A stretch of 64,000 bases of DNA, taken from the NCBI RefSeq assembly GCF_022234545.1, contig NZ_JAIEUI010000008.1, positions 62,001-126,000 of the forward strand, in the 5' to 3' direction. The notes under the pieces were generated by a model. The model did not search any database. It was not told the DNA's origin and saw only the letters and a list, made by a program, of their open reading frames with translations. Position numbers and translations under genes: made by a program. Source of the stretch: Paenibacillus piscarius. Lineage in GTDB: Bacteria > Bacillota > Bacilli > Paenibacillales > Paenibacillaceae. Position 1 is the stretch's first letter, and every line of letters begins with the position of its first letter. Shown piece by piece: positions 41,721 to 50,327 of the stretch.

Positions 41721-43007
41721 ATGGAGAATTCAACCAAGCAGGGAACAAGCCTGCTTCATAACAAGACGTACATGCGGGTCTACACTGCGTTCGCCACCGC
41801 CAGCTTCGGCGACTGGTTCGACGCACTGGCCATTCAGGTGCTGGTCGGCTACCGCTGGCATGCCAGTCCGCTGATGCTGGCACTCATACCCGTAGCGCTG
41901 GCACTGCCAAGCATTCTGCTCGGCTCGGTTGCCGGCGCAGCCGCCGACCGGATGAACAAGCTGAAGCTGATGCGTACCTGCGACTTACTGACCGCGCTGC
42001 TGACCCTGCTGGTGCTGTTCGCGCCGAATATGCTCTGGCTATTGCCGCTGCTGGCGCTTCGCTCCGCGCTGTCCACGCTGAATATGCCGGCCCAGCAGTC
42101 CCTGACCCGCAGTCTGGTCCGGGAGGACCAGCTGATGCAGGCCTCGTCACTGAACGGACTGGTCAATCAGGGCTCCAAGATCGCCGGTCCCTTGCTTGGT
42201 GGCCTGGCGCTCGCGTTCCTTACGCCACAGTGGTGTATCCTGCTGAATGCCTTGCTGCGCGGCTGCTCTTATCTGCTGTTATTGTCTATTAAGCATATCC
42301 GCACAGGTGAAGCAGACAGCGGGCAGCCCGAAGCCGAAGCGCCGGCAGGCAAGCTGACGCTGCTCACAATGTGGCGGGAAGGCTGGGGCTTCCTGTTGCG
42401 CAGCCGGCTGCTGCTGACGGCGATGTTCTTCGGACTGGCCGGAGCACTGGTGATTCAGGTGGTCGATTTTCAATTCACCAGTCTGTTCCGGATCTTCGCC
42501 CCCGAGCGCGAGTCACTGCTGGGCTGGATGGTGGCCGCCACGGGAGCAGGGGCTGTGATAATCATTCTGATTCTGAACAAGCTGAAATCCGAAGGCGGTT
42601 ACGGCTGGAAGCTGGGCTTGGGATACGTGCTGATTGGCGGGTCGATTGCGGCGCTGGGTCTGCTTCAGCCGGGGGCGTCGATGCTGTGGGTGCTGCTCTT
42701 CGGGTTTGTGCTGGGGACCGGCAACGGCATGTTTATGGTTACGTTCAATTATTGCCTGCAAAAAGAGACCCCGCCGCACATGACCGGCCGCATCTTCGGC
42801 ATTCAGAATACCGTACTCAGCGCGGTAATGATTGTAGCGCCTCTGCTGGGCGGTGTGCTGGTGCAGTATGCGGGTCCGGCCCGGATTTTTGTCAACATCG
42901 GCTTGCTGCTGTTGATTCTGGGGGCTGCGGGGCTGCTGCTTCAGCGCCAGCTCTGGCCGGCGGCAAGGAAGACCGCAGAGAGCGCCGTCCAGGGCGCGGT
43001 GCAATAG
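41721..43007 (+). CDS. MFS transporter
   Basis: The product has 428 residues and about twelve transmembrane helices with a central loop near residues 190-215. It belongs to the enterobactin-exporter-like / macrolide-efflux-like MFS branch: FATASFGDWFDALAIQVLVG in helix 1, AGAAADRMNKLKLM in the 2-3 loop, NMPAQQSLTRSLV in helix 4. ATG at 41721 has CTGGAGG upstream. It precedes a histidine phosphatase gene by 19 bases. Substrate is unknown. Confidence 0.9.
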   Translation: MENSTKQGTSLLHNKTYMRVYTAFATASFGDWFDALAIQVLVGYRWHASPLMLALIPVALALPSILLGSVAGAAADRMNKLKLMRTCDLLTALLTLLVLFAPNMLWLLPLLALRSALSTLNMPAQQSLTRSLVREDQLMQASSLNGLVNQGSKIAGPLLGGLALAFLTPQWCILLNALLRGCSYLLLLSIKHIRTGEADSGQPEAEAPAGKLTLLTMWREGWGFLLRSRLLLTAMFFGLAGALVIQVVDFQFTSLFRIFAPERESLLGWMVAATGAGAVIIILILNKLKSEGGYGWKLGLGYVLIGGSIAALGLLQPGASMLWVLLFGFVLGTGNGMFMVTFNYCLQKETPPHMTGRIFGIQNTVLSAVMIVAPLLGGVLVQYAGPARIFVNIGLLLLILGAAGLLLQRQLWPAARKTAESAVQGAVQ

Positions 43008-43026
43008 TAGACGAATAGGAGGACTT

Positions 43027-43593
43027 ATGACAACTTATATCTATATGGTGAGACACGGGGATTCGCTGCGGACCGGGGTGGATGAATGGACGCGCGGCCT
43101 GTCGCCCAAGGGGGAAGAGGATGCCCTGAGGGTCACCGAATGCCTGAAGGATGAAGGGATAGATGTGATGTACAGCAGCCCCTATATCCGGGCAGTCAAT
43201 ACAATTGCGGACTTGGCGGATAAGCTGGAGCAGGAAATCATTCTAGTGGATGATCTGAGAGAAAAGGTGTGGATGGAGGGCGAACAGCAACTCTCCGACG
43301 AAGACCTGTACCTTGAACTCCAGAAGATGTACACCGATCCGGATTACGCTCTGCCGGGCGGGGAATCAAACCGGGAGTGCCAGACGCGGGCAGTGAAGGC
43401 GCTGCAGGATATTCTGCGGACCCATGAAGGGAAAAAAGTGGCCATCGGCACCCACGGTATGGTGATGTCCTTGATGATGGGCTATTTTGTCCCGGGCTAC
43501 GGTCTGGACTTCTTACTACAGACGACCAAGCCGGATATCTATGTCATGGAGTTCAAAGAAGATGAATTATCGGTCCGGCGGATGCCTATTTAA
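43027..43593 (+). CDS. Histidine phosphatase superfamily protein
   Basis: This 188-residue protein has the phosphohistidine motif MVRHGDS (residues 7-13), the second Arg in SSPYIRAVNT, Glu in LREKVWMEGE, and the second His in IGTHGMVMS. It is a cofactor-independent phosphoglycerate-mutase-like phosphatase. The substrate is not known. It is probably co-transcribed with the MFS gene; ATG at 43027 follows AGGAGG. Confidence 0.92.
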   Translation: MTTYIYMVRHGDSLRTGVDEWTRGLSPKGEEDALRVTECLKDEGIDVMYSSPYIRAVNTIADLADKLEQEIILVDDLREKVWMEGEQQLSDEDLYLELQKMYTDPDYALPGGESNRECQTRAVKALQDILRTHEGKKVAIGTHGMVMSLMMGYFVPGYGLDFLLQTTKPDIYVMEFKEDELSVRRMPI

Positions 43594-43681
43594 GCTAAGT
43601 AGAGTTCGAGGTGGTAAGTGTGAGTATATTAAGATCGTGACGGAGAGCCTAACTTAGAGAAGGAATTAACGAAAATATGCT

Positions 43682-43716
43682 AAAGGGCAGCCGACCAATG
43701 TGGTTGGCTGCCCTTT
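43682..43716. terminator. Bidirectional terminator
   Basis: AAAGGGCAGCC (43682-43692) pairs with GGCTGCCCTTT (43706-43716), with inner ACC/GGT pairing. It separates the convergent phosphatase (ends 43593) and oxidoreductase (ends 43733) genes. Confidence 0.8.
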
Positions 43717-43732
43717 GCTATTAAGTTTGCAT

Positions 43733-44743
43733 TTATACGACCTTGAGCACAATTTTACCCTGAATGTGACCGTCTGCGGACCTTTCATGTGCCATACGGG
43801 CATCAGCCAGCGGGAATGTGCTATCAATAGCAACGCGAACTGTTCCGGCATCTAACAAACGGCCTATTTCAGCTAGTTGGAGACCATTGGAGCGTACTTG
43901 GGCACTGGAGACGTAAATCCCTAAATTTGCGGCCTCATCGGCATCGGCGAAGCCCATGAACAACGGGAACAAAGCACCGCCTTGCTTGAGTGTACGTAAG
44001 AAACGACCGGTAGCCGGACCTCCTACAGCATCGAGGACAAGATCAACGTTACTGACGATATCCTCTGGAGTATTCTTGGTATAATCAATGAATTCGTCAG
44101 CACCGAGCATGCGCAGGAACGATTCATGTTTGCCTGATGCTACCGCTATCACATGCGCTCCTTGCCATTTGGCCAGCTGCAACGCTATATGGCCTACACC
44201 ACCCGCTGCACCATTGATTAGAACCGTCTTACCTTGTAAGGGAACAGGGCGGTGAGCTTCCGGCTGAAAAGGATTGGCTTCTGTATGGCCCAGTTCAATA
44301 AGGAACTGCCATCCAGTGAGACCGGCCATGGGAACGGCAGCTGCGTGAACATGATCTATGCCAGCCGGTTTAAGAGCCAGATCGGACGCCGGGGCAGCCA
44401 CGTACTCTGCATAACCCATGCTTTCACCCGTGCTGGGAAAGCGGACCATACCGAATACTTCATCCCCAATAGAAAAGCCTAGCACATCTTCGGCTACTGC
44501 CTCGACTACACCAGACACATCCGACCCTAAAATTAAGGGGAATTCCACTACTGGCTGCCAATCTGGAGGAAGATCCTTGTAGCCCTCACGCAGGTACCAG
44601 TCAGGTGGATTGATGCCGACTGCATGAACACGGACAAGCACCTCACCCGTCTTCAGCTCAGGAATCGGAGCCTCCTCGTAATGTAGTACCTCAGGGCCGC
44701 CGAACTCATGCTGGCGAATGGCCTTCATTGTATATGCTGACAT
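43733..44743 (-). CDS. NADP-dependent medium-chain oxidoreductase (quinone-oxidoreductase-like)
   Basis: The product has 336 residues from ATG 44743, eight bases after AAAGGAG. The GroES-like half starts MKAIRQHEFGGPEVLHYEEAP and has VGINPPDW and LGSDVSGVVEAV. The Rossmann half has VLINGAAGGVGHIALQLAKW with the nucleotide Gly motif and DLVLDAVGG. The Zn ligands of true alcohol dehydrogenases are absent, so it is a zinc-independent quinone/enone reductase. It is divergent from a TetR gene with three operators between them. Codon choice looks more AT-rich than the neighbours. Confidence 0.9.
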   Translation of the reverse strand: MSAYTMKAIRQHEFGGPEVLHYEEAPIPELKTGEVLVRVHAVGINPPDWYLREGYKDLPPDWQPVVEFPLILGSDVSGVVEAVAEDVLGFSIGDEVFGMVRFPSTGESMGYAEYVAAPASDLALKPAGIDHVHAAAVPMAGLTGWQFLIELGHTEANPFQPEAHRPVPLQGKTVLINGAAGGVGHIALQLAKWQGAHVIAVASGKHESFLRMLGADEFIDYTKNTPEDIVSNVDLVLDAVGGPATGRFLRTLKQGGALFPLFMGFADADEAANLGIYVSSAQVRSNGLQLAEIGRLLDAGTVRVAIDSTFPLADARMAHERSADGHIQGKIVLKVV

Positions 44744-44781
44744 TATACTTTCTCCTTTCATGCAGATGAGTTATAATTACC

Positions 44782-44842
44782 AGAGCAGTGCTCCGATTAA
44801 GTGGAGCGTCGTTCCGTTTATTATTATATGGAGCAGTGTTCC
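44782..44842. promoter_or_regulatory. Three TetR-type operators
   Basis: Three related 13-bp palindromes lie between the divergent genes: AGAGCAGTGCTCC (44782), GGAGCGTCGTTCC (44803) and GGAGCAGTGTTCC (44830). Starts are 21 and 27 bp apart. They are the likely binding sites of the TetR protein encoded at 44863, controlling both directions. Confidence 0.7.
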
Positions 44843-44862
44843 GTTTGTCAAGGAGGGGAATT

Positions 44863-45441
44863 ATGCGGGCTGATGCAATGAAAAACTATGAACACATACT
44901 TGCAGTCGCAAAAGTCGTTATAGCCGAGCACGGCGTGGATGCATCGCTGCGCGACATCGCACGCAAAGCTGATGTTGGGCTTGGGACGCTTTATCGTCAT
45001 TTTCCGACGAGAGAGGCGTTGCTTGAGGCTTTGCTCCGCGAAAGCTTCGACGAATCTACAAAAAAGGCAGAAATGCTTGAAAATGCGAGTGCTGCGGATG
45101 AAGCACTAGTCTCATGGTTACGGGAAGTCGTTGACTTTACGGGTACCTATCAAGGGGTTGTGGACGTAATGATGGTTGCCAAGGAAGACCCGGAGTCTGC
45201 GCTCCATGCTTCATGCGTCACGATGCGTATGGCAGGGACAAGACTGCTCATTCGTGCTCAAGCGGAGGGGCTGGTTCGCCCGGATATGGATGGTGATGAC
45301 TTGTACTCGCTGGCGGCTGCACTTGCGTGGCTCAGCAACCAGCCGTCGTCCGCGTCAAAAGCTAACCATCTCTTTAGTATTATCGCAAGCGCGATCCTGA
45401 CGAATCGATCAAGCATTGATTTCGAGGGGACCCCGGTATAA
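44863..45441 (+). CDS. TetR/AcrR-family repressor
   Basis: This 192-residue protein has ATG at 44863 behind AAGGAGGGG. The N-terminal helix-turn-helix is complete (ASLRDIARKADVGLGTLYRHFPTREALLEALL, in two parts, residues 25-56). The C-terminal part has the SBP-like TetR_C pattern (WLREVVDFTGTYQGVVDVMM). It probably represses itself and the divergent oxidoreductase. Confidence 0.9.
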   Translation: MRADAMKNYEHILAVAKVVIAEHGVDASLRDIARKADVGLGTLYRHFPTREALLEALLRESFDESTKKAEMLENASAADEALVSWLREVVDFTGTYQGVVDVMMVAKEDPESALHASCVTMRMAGTRLLIRAQAEGLVRPDMDGDDLYSLAAALAWLSNQPSSASKANHLFSIIASAILTNRSSIDFEGTPV

Positions 45442-45467
45442 GTGGGGAGAGATAGTTCAGTATAATG

Positions 45468-45506
45468 AAAAGAGGCAGCCGATCTCGCGAGATCGGCTGC
45501 CTCTTT
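45468..45506 (+). terminator. Rho-independent terminator
   Basis: AAAGAGGCAGCCGATCTC and GAGATCGGCTGCCTCTTT form an 18-bp perfect stem with a two-base loop, with A and T at the ends, so it works on both strands. It ends the TetR gene. The following stretch up to 45667 has an open frame on the minus strand that crosses this hairpin, which I do not accept as a gene. Confidence 0.9.
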
Positions 45507-45667
45507 AGTTTATCGTAATCAGCTGGCCGCAAACGGATAATCAATAACGATGATCCATCAACAAATGGGCCGCGTCTAACAGCATCTTCTTGCTCTGCAA
45601 TAGAAACATCTTCAAAGGCTCGGTTCGAAACGAACATTCAGGGATAGTTGTATTGGAACGGCTAACC

Positions 45668-46435
45668 CTATAACCCATAAAATCGCACCGTATTCGCCGT
45701 CAGCTTCGCCTTCGCATCAGCCAGCGTATAGCCATGCAGCGCCGCCCAGGCGGCGGCAACATCATGCACCATCGCCGGATGAGTGGGGCGTCCCTCAAAA
45801 GGCCCCTCGAACGGCCAGGGGCCGTCAGTTTCGGCCATAACCAGCTCCGGCGGGTAGCGGCGCGCCAGGTCCTGAATCTCCGGCTCATACAGGATGTCGG
45901 GCGTGAAGGAGATGTAATACCCTTGGCGGATCATCCGCTCAATGGCAGCCTCCGGCCCCTTGAACCAATGAAAATGGGCGCGGGTAATCCGGTGCTGCTC
46001 CAGCAGATCGCAGACGGTCCAGGCATCGTCATAGACAGCATGCAGTACGACCGGTTTGTCCAGCCGGGCCGCCAGGCCAAGCAGCCTGTCCAGCAGCCGG
46101 AGGTAAGGCTCCTGGTTCCAGGCTTCGCCCCGCGCTGCTGCCTCCGCCCGGGCATAGTAAGGCAGCCCGATCTCGCCGACGGCTGCCATGTTCTCCGCAT
46201 GGACGGTAATCCACTCCAGCAGCGCGTCCAGCTCTTCCTCAGCAGGCAGCGGCTGCTCGGGATGGAAGCCGTAAGCGGGCTTCACCAGGCCGGGATATCC
46301 GGCTGCGAGCTCCCGGGTACGCTTGCTGGAGGCGAGGTTCATGGATACGGCGATCAGGCCCTCAATGCCCTGATCCTCCAGCCCCGCCAGCACCTTGTCT
46401 TCATATTGATCGAGATGAATATGGGCATCAATCAT
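45668..46435 (-). CDS. TatD-family metal-dependent hydrolase
   Basis: This 255-residue protein has the TatD ligands: DAHIHLDQYED (His-X-His near residue 4), the Glu in VGEIGLPYY, His in VVLHAVYDDAW, His in AHFHWFKG and Asp in ETDGPWPF. It is a cytoplasmic amidohydrolase-fold phosphoesterase/nuclease. It starts 27 bases after the stalk-domain gene on the same strand. It is somewhat divergent from the canonical TatD next to metS, so it is a paralogue. Confidence 0.9.
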   Translation of the reverse strand: MIDAHIHLDQYEDKVLAGLEDQGIEGLIAVSMNLASSKRTRELAAGYPGLVKPAYGFHPEQPLPAEEELDALLEWITVHAENMAAVGEIGLPYYARAEAAARGEAWNQEPYLRLLDRLLGLAARLDKPVVLHAVYDDAWTVCDLLEQHRITRAHFHWFKGPEAAIERMIRQGYYISFTPDILYEPEIQDLARRYPPELVMAETDGPWPFEGPFEGRPTHPAMVHDVAAAWAALHGYTLADAKAKLTANTVRFYGL

Positions 46436-46462
46436 TCTGCGAGCTCTCCTTCCGGCAGCGGA

Positions 46463-47587
46463 TTATTTCTCCACGATGACTTCACCGGTATCCTCCGGCT
46501 CAAAAGCAATAGCCCCCAGCTCCATCCCCGTCTTGCCTGCCTTATATTCCAGCTTCAAGGTTCCTACGCTCTCGGTCATGCCGACCATCAGGCTGGTGTC
46601 CGCAAGCAGCTTGTTATTCTCTACGGTGTAGTAGGTCACTGCGCCAATTGCCGCTTTGCTGCCGAAATACGTCAGGCCGTCCTCAGCACGGTCCGGGATT
46701 CTCAGCGTTACCTTGGAGGGGACGGGTCCCTGAAGCTCCAGCTTCAGCAGCACATCCTTCTGATCCAGTACAATACTGGATGAGACTGCTGCGCGGGCAG
46801 CCTCATCCGCAGCAGGGACGGAGATCTCCTTCCCCTGCTCCGGCTTCACCACATGAACCTCCTGCGCGACCAGCGAAGTTCCGGTTCCCACGGTGAATAC
46901 AACCGTAGCCTCCGGTTTACCATCCCCGTCTACATCGGCATAGAATAGCTGAGGCGGGTGCGAGTAGTCTCTGGGTACGGTCCAGTTGAAGCGCTGCTTC
47001 TTGCCGTTAGCCTCAAGGATAAAGCCTTTGTAGCTATTGCCGTCCTTCAGCGCGGCGTACAGCTTCACCTTGCTGTTATTGCCCGCAACGGCAAGAGGCT
47101 CTGTCGGGACTCTGACGGTGGTGCTCAGATCGCCTGGAGTAACAGTGACCCGGCTTCCGCCAGGCTTGAGCTCCGTGACAGCTCCCGTAAGGGAATCCAG
47201 CGTAGCTGCTGCGATATATACACGCCCCGCCTTCAGCAGTACGGGCGCGTCCAGCGTCTCATTATAGTCTCCGTCTGTCTGGGTATAGCTGACCTTCATG
47301 GAAGCGCTGCCGGGTGTAAGAATGGTCTTGTCCCAACTCGTGAACAGCGTAAGCTGCTTGAGGGTGTTGTTCCATTGTAATTGCATCGGGTAGAACTCCA
47401 GCAGCGTGCGGGCCGGAACATAAAGAATGCCGCCGGCATGAAAGGGCGCAGCATAGGACAGAACGGCTTGTCCATCGACCACAAGAGATAGCGGTGCAGA
47501 AGCAGAATGAGCTGTATCTATAGGTGAGGCCGCGGCAGCGCCAGCGAGGAGCAGGGCAAGGGCAGTTGCGGCGATGAATTTTTTCAT
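46463..47587 (-). CDS. Secreted stalk-domain protein
   Basis: The product has 374 residues from ATG 47587 with CCGGAGG upstream. Signal peptide residues 1-20 (ALALLLAGAAAASP). Residues 28-150 contain a copper-amine-oxidase-N-like stalk domain (GGILYVPARTLLEFYPMQLQWN, in which LYVPAR is typical; VYIAAATLDSLTG). The middle has an FG-GAP/VCBS-like phrase, FYADVDGDGKPEATVVF (near 215-231). The rest is beta-rich and unrecognised. It is probably exported to the wall. Confidence 0.8.
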   Translation of the reverse strand: MKKFIAATALALLLAGAAAASPIDTAHSASAPLSLVVDGQAVLSYAAPFHAGGILYVPARTLLEFYPMQLQWNNTLKQLTLFTSWDKTILTPGSASMKVSYTQTDGDYNETLDAPVLLKAGRVYIAAATLDSLTGAVTELKPGGSRVTVTPGDLSTTVRVPTEPLAVAGNNSKVKLYAALKDGNSYKGFILEANGKKQRFNWTVPRDYSHPPQLFYADVDGDGKPEATVVFTVGTGTSLVAQEVHVVKPEQGKEISVPAADEAARAAVSSSIVLDQKDVLLKLELQGPVPSKVTLRIPDRAEDGLTYFGSKAAIGAVTYYTVENNKLLADTSLMVGMTESVGTLKLEYKAGKTGMELGAIAFEPEDTGEVIVEK

Positions 47588-47633
47588 AAGATAACCTCCG
47601 GAGTCTGGAAATTCCAATCCCTTGTATTATAAA

Positions 47634-47655
47634 TGAAAAACCCCGCCAGCGGGTC
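47634..47655 (-). terminator. Rho-independent terminator
   Basis: On the minus strand ACCCGC, a short loop and GCGGGG are followed by five T (A-run at 47636-47640 on the plus strand). It lies 60 bases past the TetR gene that ends at 47715. Confidence 0.7.
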
Positions 47656-47714
47656 ACGTTCTGTTAACAAAGATAAGTCAAGCCTGTTACAGGTGTGCGG
47701 CAACCGGTTTCTCT

Positions 47715-48290
47715 CTAAGCCTCAATCCCCTCAAACGCCAGCAGCACCAGCGCCCGGACAGATTCCTCTCCCAGCTCACCCCCGGTCAGCAGCAGCCGGT
47801 AGAAGATGGGGCCGTAGACGAGATCGATACAGCTTCCGATATCCAGCTCCTGCTTCAGCTCCCCCTTGTCGATTCCCTGCTCAAAAAGCTTCCACGCTTC
47901 CTGGCGGCGCGGGCCGAAATATCTGCTCCGGTACGCCTCAGCCAGTCCTGCATCCGATTGTCCTTCACCGATCAGCTCCGTAATCACTTTGCCTTCCCGG
48001 CTGGAGAGGAACTGCGCGAGCGTACCCGCATGGATCAGAATATCCTCCTTGGCAGACCCGGTATCCGGGACCGGCAGCCGGGCGTTCGCGGCGTACAGAT
48101 AGCCGTCCATGACGACAGCGGCCTTATTCGGCCACCATTTATAGATCGTAGCTTTGCTGACCTGTGCCTGCTCGGCAATCTTCTCGACCGTAACAGCAGC
48201 GAATCCCATCTCCAGCAATAGATCATATGAAGCCTTCAGAATGGCATTCTTGGCCTCGGTATTACGCGGACGTCCCCTTTTTCTCTCCAT
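47715..48290 (-). CDS. TetR/AcrR-family repressor
   Basis: This 191-residue protein has ATG at 48290 behind AGGAGGAATCATT. The helix-turn-helix (VTVEKIAEQAQVSKATIYKWW, residues 33-53) has the conserved TIYKWW end. The C-terminal domain is of the TetR_C_16/AefR-like kind (LIGEGQSDAGLAEAYRSRY). It is divergent from an MFS transporter, with two palindromic sites between them, and so probably represses the pump and itself. Confidence 0.92.
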   Translation of the reverse strand: MERKRGRPRNTEAKNAILKASYDLLLEMGFAAVTVEKIAEQAQVSKATIYKWWPNKAAVVMDGYLYAANARLPVPDTGSAKEDILIHAGTLAQFLSSREGKVITELIGEGQSDAGLAEAYRSRYFGPRRQEAWKLFEQGIDKGELKQELDIGSCIDLVYGPIFYRLLLTGGELGEESVRALVLLAFEGIEA

Positions 48291-48355
48291 AATGATTCCT
48301 CCTATAAGAACGAACTCAACTATAATGGAGTATATCATAAAACTGCCTATTTACA

Positions 48356-48412
48356 ATACTGAACGTTTAGTATATTATTTGCTCATGACAATTAATGAAC
48401 TGAACGTTCAGT
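48356..48412. promoter_or_regulatory. Two TetR operators
   Basis: ATACTGAACGTTTAGTAT (48356-48373) and the perfect palindrome ACTGAACGTTCAGT (48399-48412) share the core ACTGAACGTT-AGT. Their centres are 41 bp apart, about four helical turns. A minus-strand promoter for the TetR gene, TTGTAA then TATACT with 16 bases between, overlaps the left side of the first operator. Confidence 0.75.
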
Positions 48413-48440
48413 ATTTAAAAAGTGGAAGGTGGCGCTTCAA

Positions 48441-49649
48441 ATGAAAGCTGGAATTCATACGCAACAACAAACCGAATCCTCTGTTCCCCAAAAGGCTGTC
48501 CCCGGCTGGATCACATTCCTGCTGGCCGTATCCTGCGGACTGATCGTAGCGAATCTCTATTATACCCAGACGCTGATCGGCCCCATCGGGCAGGCGATTC
48601 ATCTGTCGGCCGGAGCGACGGGGCTGATCGTTACCCTGACGCAAATCGGGTATGTCGCCGGGCTGCTGTTCATCGTCCCGCTCAGTGATATTATCGAGAA
48701 CCGCCGGCTGACAGTGATGTCGCTGATGCTGGTAGTGGCCGCCCTGGCGCTGTCCGTCCTGGTACCGAATGCACCGCTGTTCCTGACCGCCTCCTTGCTG
48801 ATCGGGCTGGGCTCAGTAGCGGCGCAGGTTCTGGTGCCATATGCCTCCTATCTGGCTACTGAAGAAGAACGCGGCCGTGTCGTCGGCAATGTCATGAGCG
48901 GGCTGCTGCTGGGCATTATGTTCGCCCGTCCCGTCGCCAGCTTCATGGCCGGACTCTGGGGCTGGAAGTCCATCTTCATCGTCTCGGCTGTCGTAACTGC
49001 GCTGCTGACGGTGCTCCTGTCCCGTATCCTGCCGGCCCGCCAGCCGGCCCCGGGCTTGAATTATGGACAATTAATCCGCTCGCTGGGCACACTGCTTATG
49101 CATACACCGGTGCTGCGGCGCCGGGCTCTCTATCAGGCCAGCCTATTCGGCGCATTCAGCTTGTTCTGGACGACAGTTCCTCTGCATTTGTCCAGCGAGT
49201 ACCATCTGTCCCAGCAAGGGATCGCCCTGTTTGCCCTCGCTGGCGTGGGCGGAGCGGTAGCCGCGCCGATTGCGGGAAGACTGGCCGACAAGGGCTGGAC
49301 CCGCCTATTAACGGGAATAGGGATTGCTCTTGCGGCAGTTTCATTCATCCTGGCCTATCTGCTGCGGGATTCCTCCAATCTTACACTGGGCCTGCTGGTG
49401 CTCACGGCCATTCTGCTCGACATGAGCGTGTCCGGCAATCTGGTGCTGGGGCAGCGGGCGATTTATTCACTGGGCAACGAGACCCGGGGACGGCTGAACG
49501 GGCTGTTTATGGCGATCTTTTTTGTAGGCGGTGCTGTCGGCTCTTCACTGGGCGGCTGGGCCTATGCGTATGGCGGCTGGAGCCTGGCGACCCTGATCGG
49601 GCTGGCGCTTCCGGTGCTGACGCTGGTGTATTTCATGACAGAGAAGTAA
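48441..49649 (+). CDS. MFS transporter (drug-efflux type)
   Basis: The product has about 402 residues from ATG 48441, with GGAAGGTGG upstream; GTG at 48429 is an alternative. There are about twelve helices. The motif [20 protein letters not shown] is the MFS 2-3 loop signature, and [15 protein letters not shown] is in helix 5. It is controlled by the divergent TetR gene and is probably an efflux pump. The terminator stem overlaps its last codons. Confidence 0.9.
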   Translation: MKAGIHTQQQTESSVPQKAVPGWITFLLAVSCGLIVANLYYTQTLIGPIGQAIHLSAGATGLIVTLTQIGYVAGLLFIVPLSDIIENRRLTVMSLMLVVAALALSVLVPNAPLFLTASLLIGLGSVAAQVLVPYASYLATEEERGRVVGNVMSGLLLGIMFARPVASFMAGLWGWKSIFIVSAVVTALLTVLLSRILPARQPAPGLNYGQLIRSLGTLLMHTPVLRRRALYQASLFGAFSLFWTTVPLHLSSEYHLSQQGIALFALAGVGGAVAAPIAGRLADKGWTRLLTGIGIALAAVSFILAYLLRDSSNLTLGLLVLTAILLDMSVSGNLVLGQRAIYSLGNETRGRLNGLFMAIFFVGGAVGSSLGGWAYAYGGWSLATLIGLALPVLTLVYFMTEK

Positions 49650-49667
49650 TATTCTCTGTCTTTTTTT
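49637..49667 (+). terminator. Terminator overlapping the MFS stop codon
   Basis: GACAGAGAA (49637-49645), loop GTAATA, TTCTCTGTC (49652-49660), then seven T. The 5' arm lies inside the coding sequence and the loop contains the stop codon. Confidence 0.9.
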
Positions 49668-49719
49668 CGTCTGCCGATGTAATGGAATCGATACATAGAG
49701 CGTATTAACTCACGTAACA

Positions 49720-49735
49720 ATACTTGGCCAAGTAT
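49720..49735. promoter_or_regulatory. Perfect 16-bp palindrome before the ECF sigma gene
   Basis: ATACTTGGCCAAGTAT is fully palindromic and sits 28 bases before the sigma-factor start. CGTAACA just upstream resembles the -35 element of ECF promoters. It may be an operator or part of an autoregulated promoter. Confidence 0.5.
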
Positions 49736-49763
49736 ATTCTTCCTGGAAAGGAGGGCCACAAGG

Positions 49764-50327
49764 ATGCAAGAGCGCGCATTGCTGCCTTTGATTCATGATC
49801 AGACCGCTCCGGATATAGAGACAGAGCTGGAATTTGCTCCGGTTTTTGAGGCTTATTACAAAAGGATATTCAACTATATCGCATACCGGGTGGACTGCCG
49901 TTACACCGCTGAGGACTTAGCCAGTCAGGTGTTCGAGAAGGCACTGTCCAGGCTTCCTAGTTACTCCCCAGGGAAGGCGCCGCTTGAAGTATGGCTGTTC
50001 TCCATTGCCCGCAATGTAGTGAATGATTATTACCGCAGCCGGGCAAGGCAGCGCTTCTTCTCGCTGGACAGCTTCCGGGAGCTGGTCTCCGGACGGAAAG
50101 AGCCGGAGGCCAGGATGCTGGACATCGAGCGCAGCGGCAGGCTGCAGCAGGCGCTGGATACACTTAGCGCGAAGGAGCGCAACCTGATCGCCCTGAAATA
50201 TGGGGCGGACCTGAAGAATACCGAAATTGCCCAGATTACCGGAATATCGGAGAGCAATGTCGGAGTCATTCTCTATCGCAGCATGAGAAAATTGAAATCT
50301 GAAATAGGGAGTGTGGAAGAGCTATGA
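49764..50327 (+). CDS. ECF-type RNA polymerase sigma factor
   Basis: This 187-residue protein has region 2 (VFEAYYKRIFNYIAYRVDCR, YTAEDLASQVFEKAL) at 28-72 and region 4 (LDTLSAKERNLIALKYGADL, NTEIAQITGISESNVGVILY) at 128-175. Regions 1 and 3 are missing, as in ECF sigma factors. ATG at 49764 follows AAAGGAGG. Its stop overlaps the start of the next gene as ATGA; that gene encodes a membrane protein that is probably its anti-sigma factor. Confidence 0.93.
   Translation: MQERALLPLIHDQTAPDIETELEFAPVFEAYYKRIFNYIAYRVDCRYTAEDLASQVFEKALSRLPSYSPGKAPLEVWLFSIARNVVNDYYRSRARQRFFSLDSFRELVSGRKEPEARMLDIERSGRLQQALDTLSAKERNLIALKYGADLKNTEIAQITGISESNVGVILYRSMRKLKSEIGSVEEL

Noticed and set aside
45380..45637. 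An 85-codon minus-strand frame after the TetR gene
   Set aside because: It crosses the strong terminator hairpin and the TetR 3' end and has no recognisable domain; at best a gene remnant.
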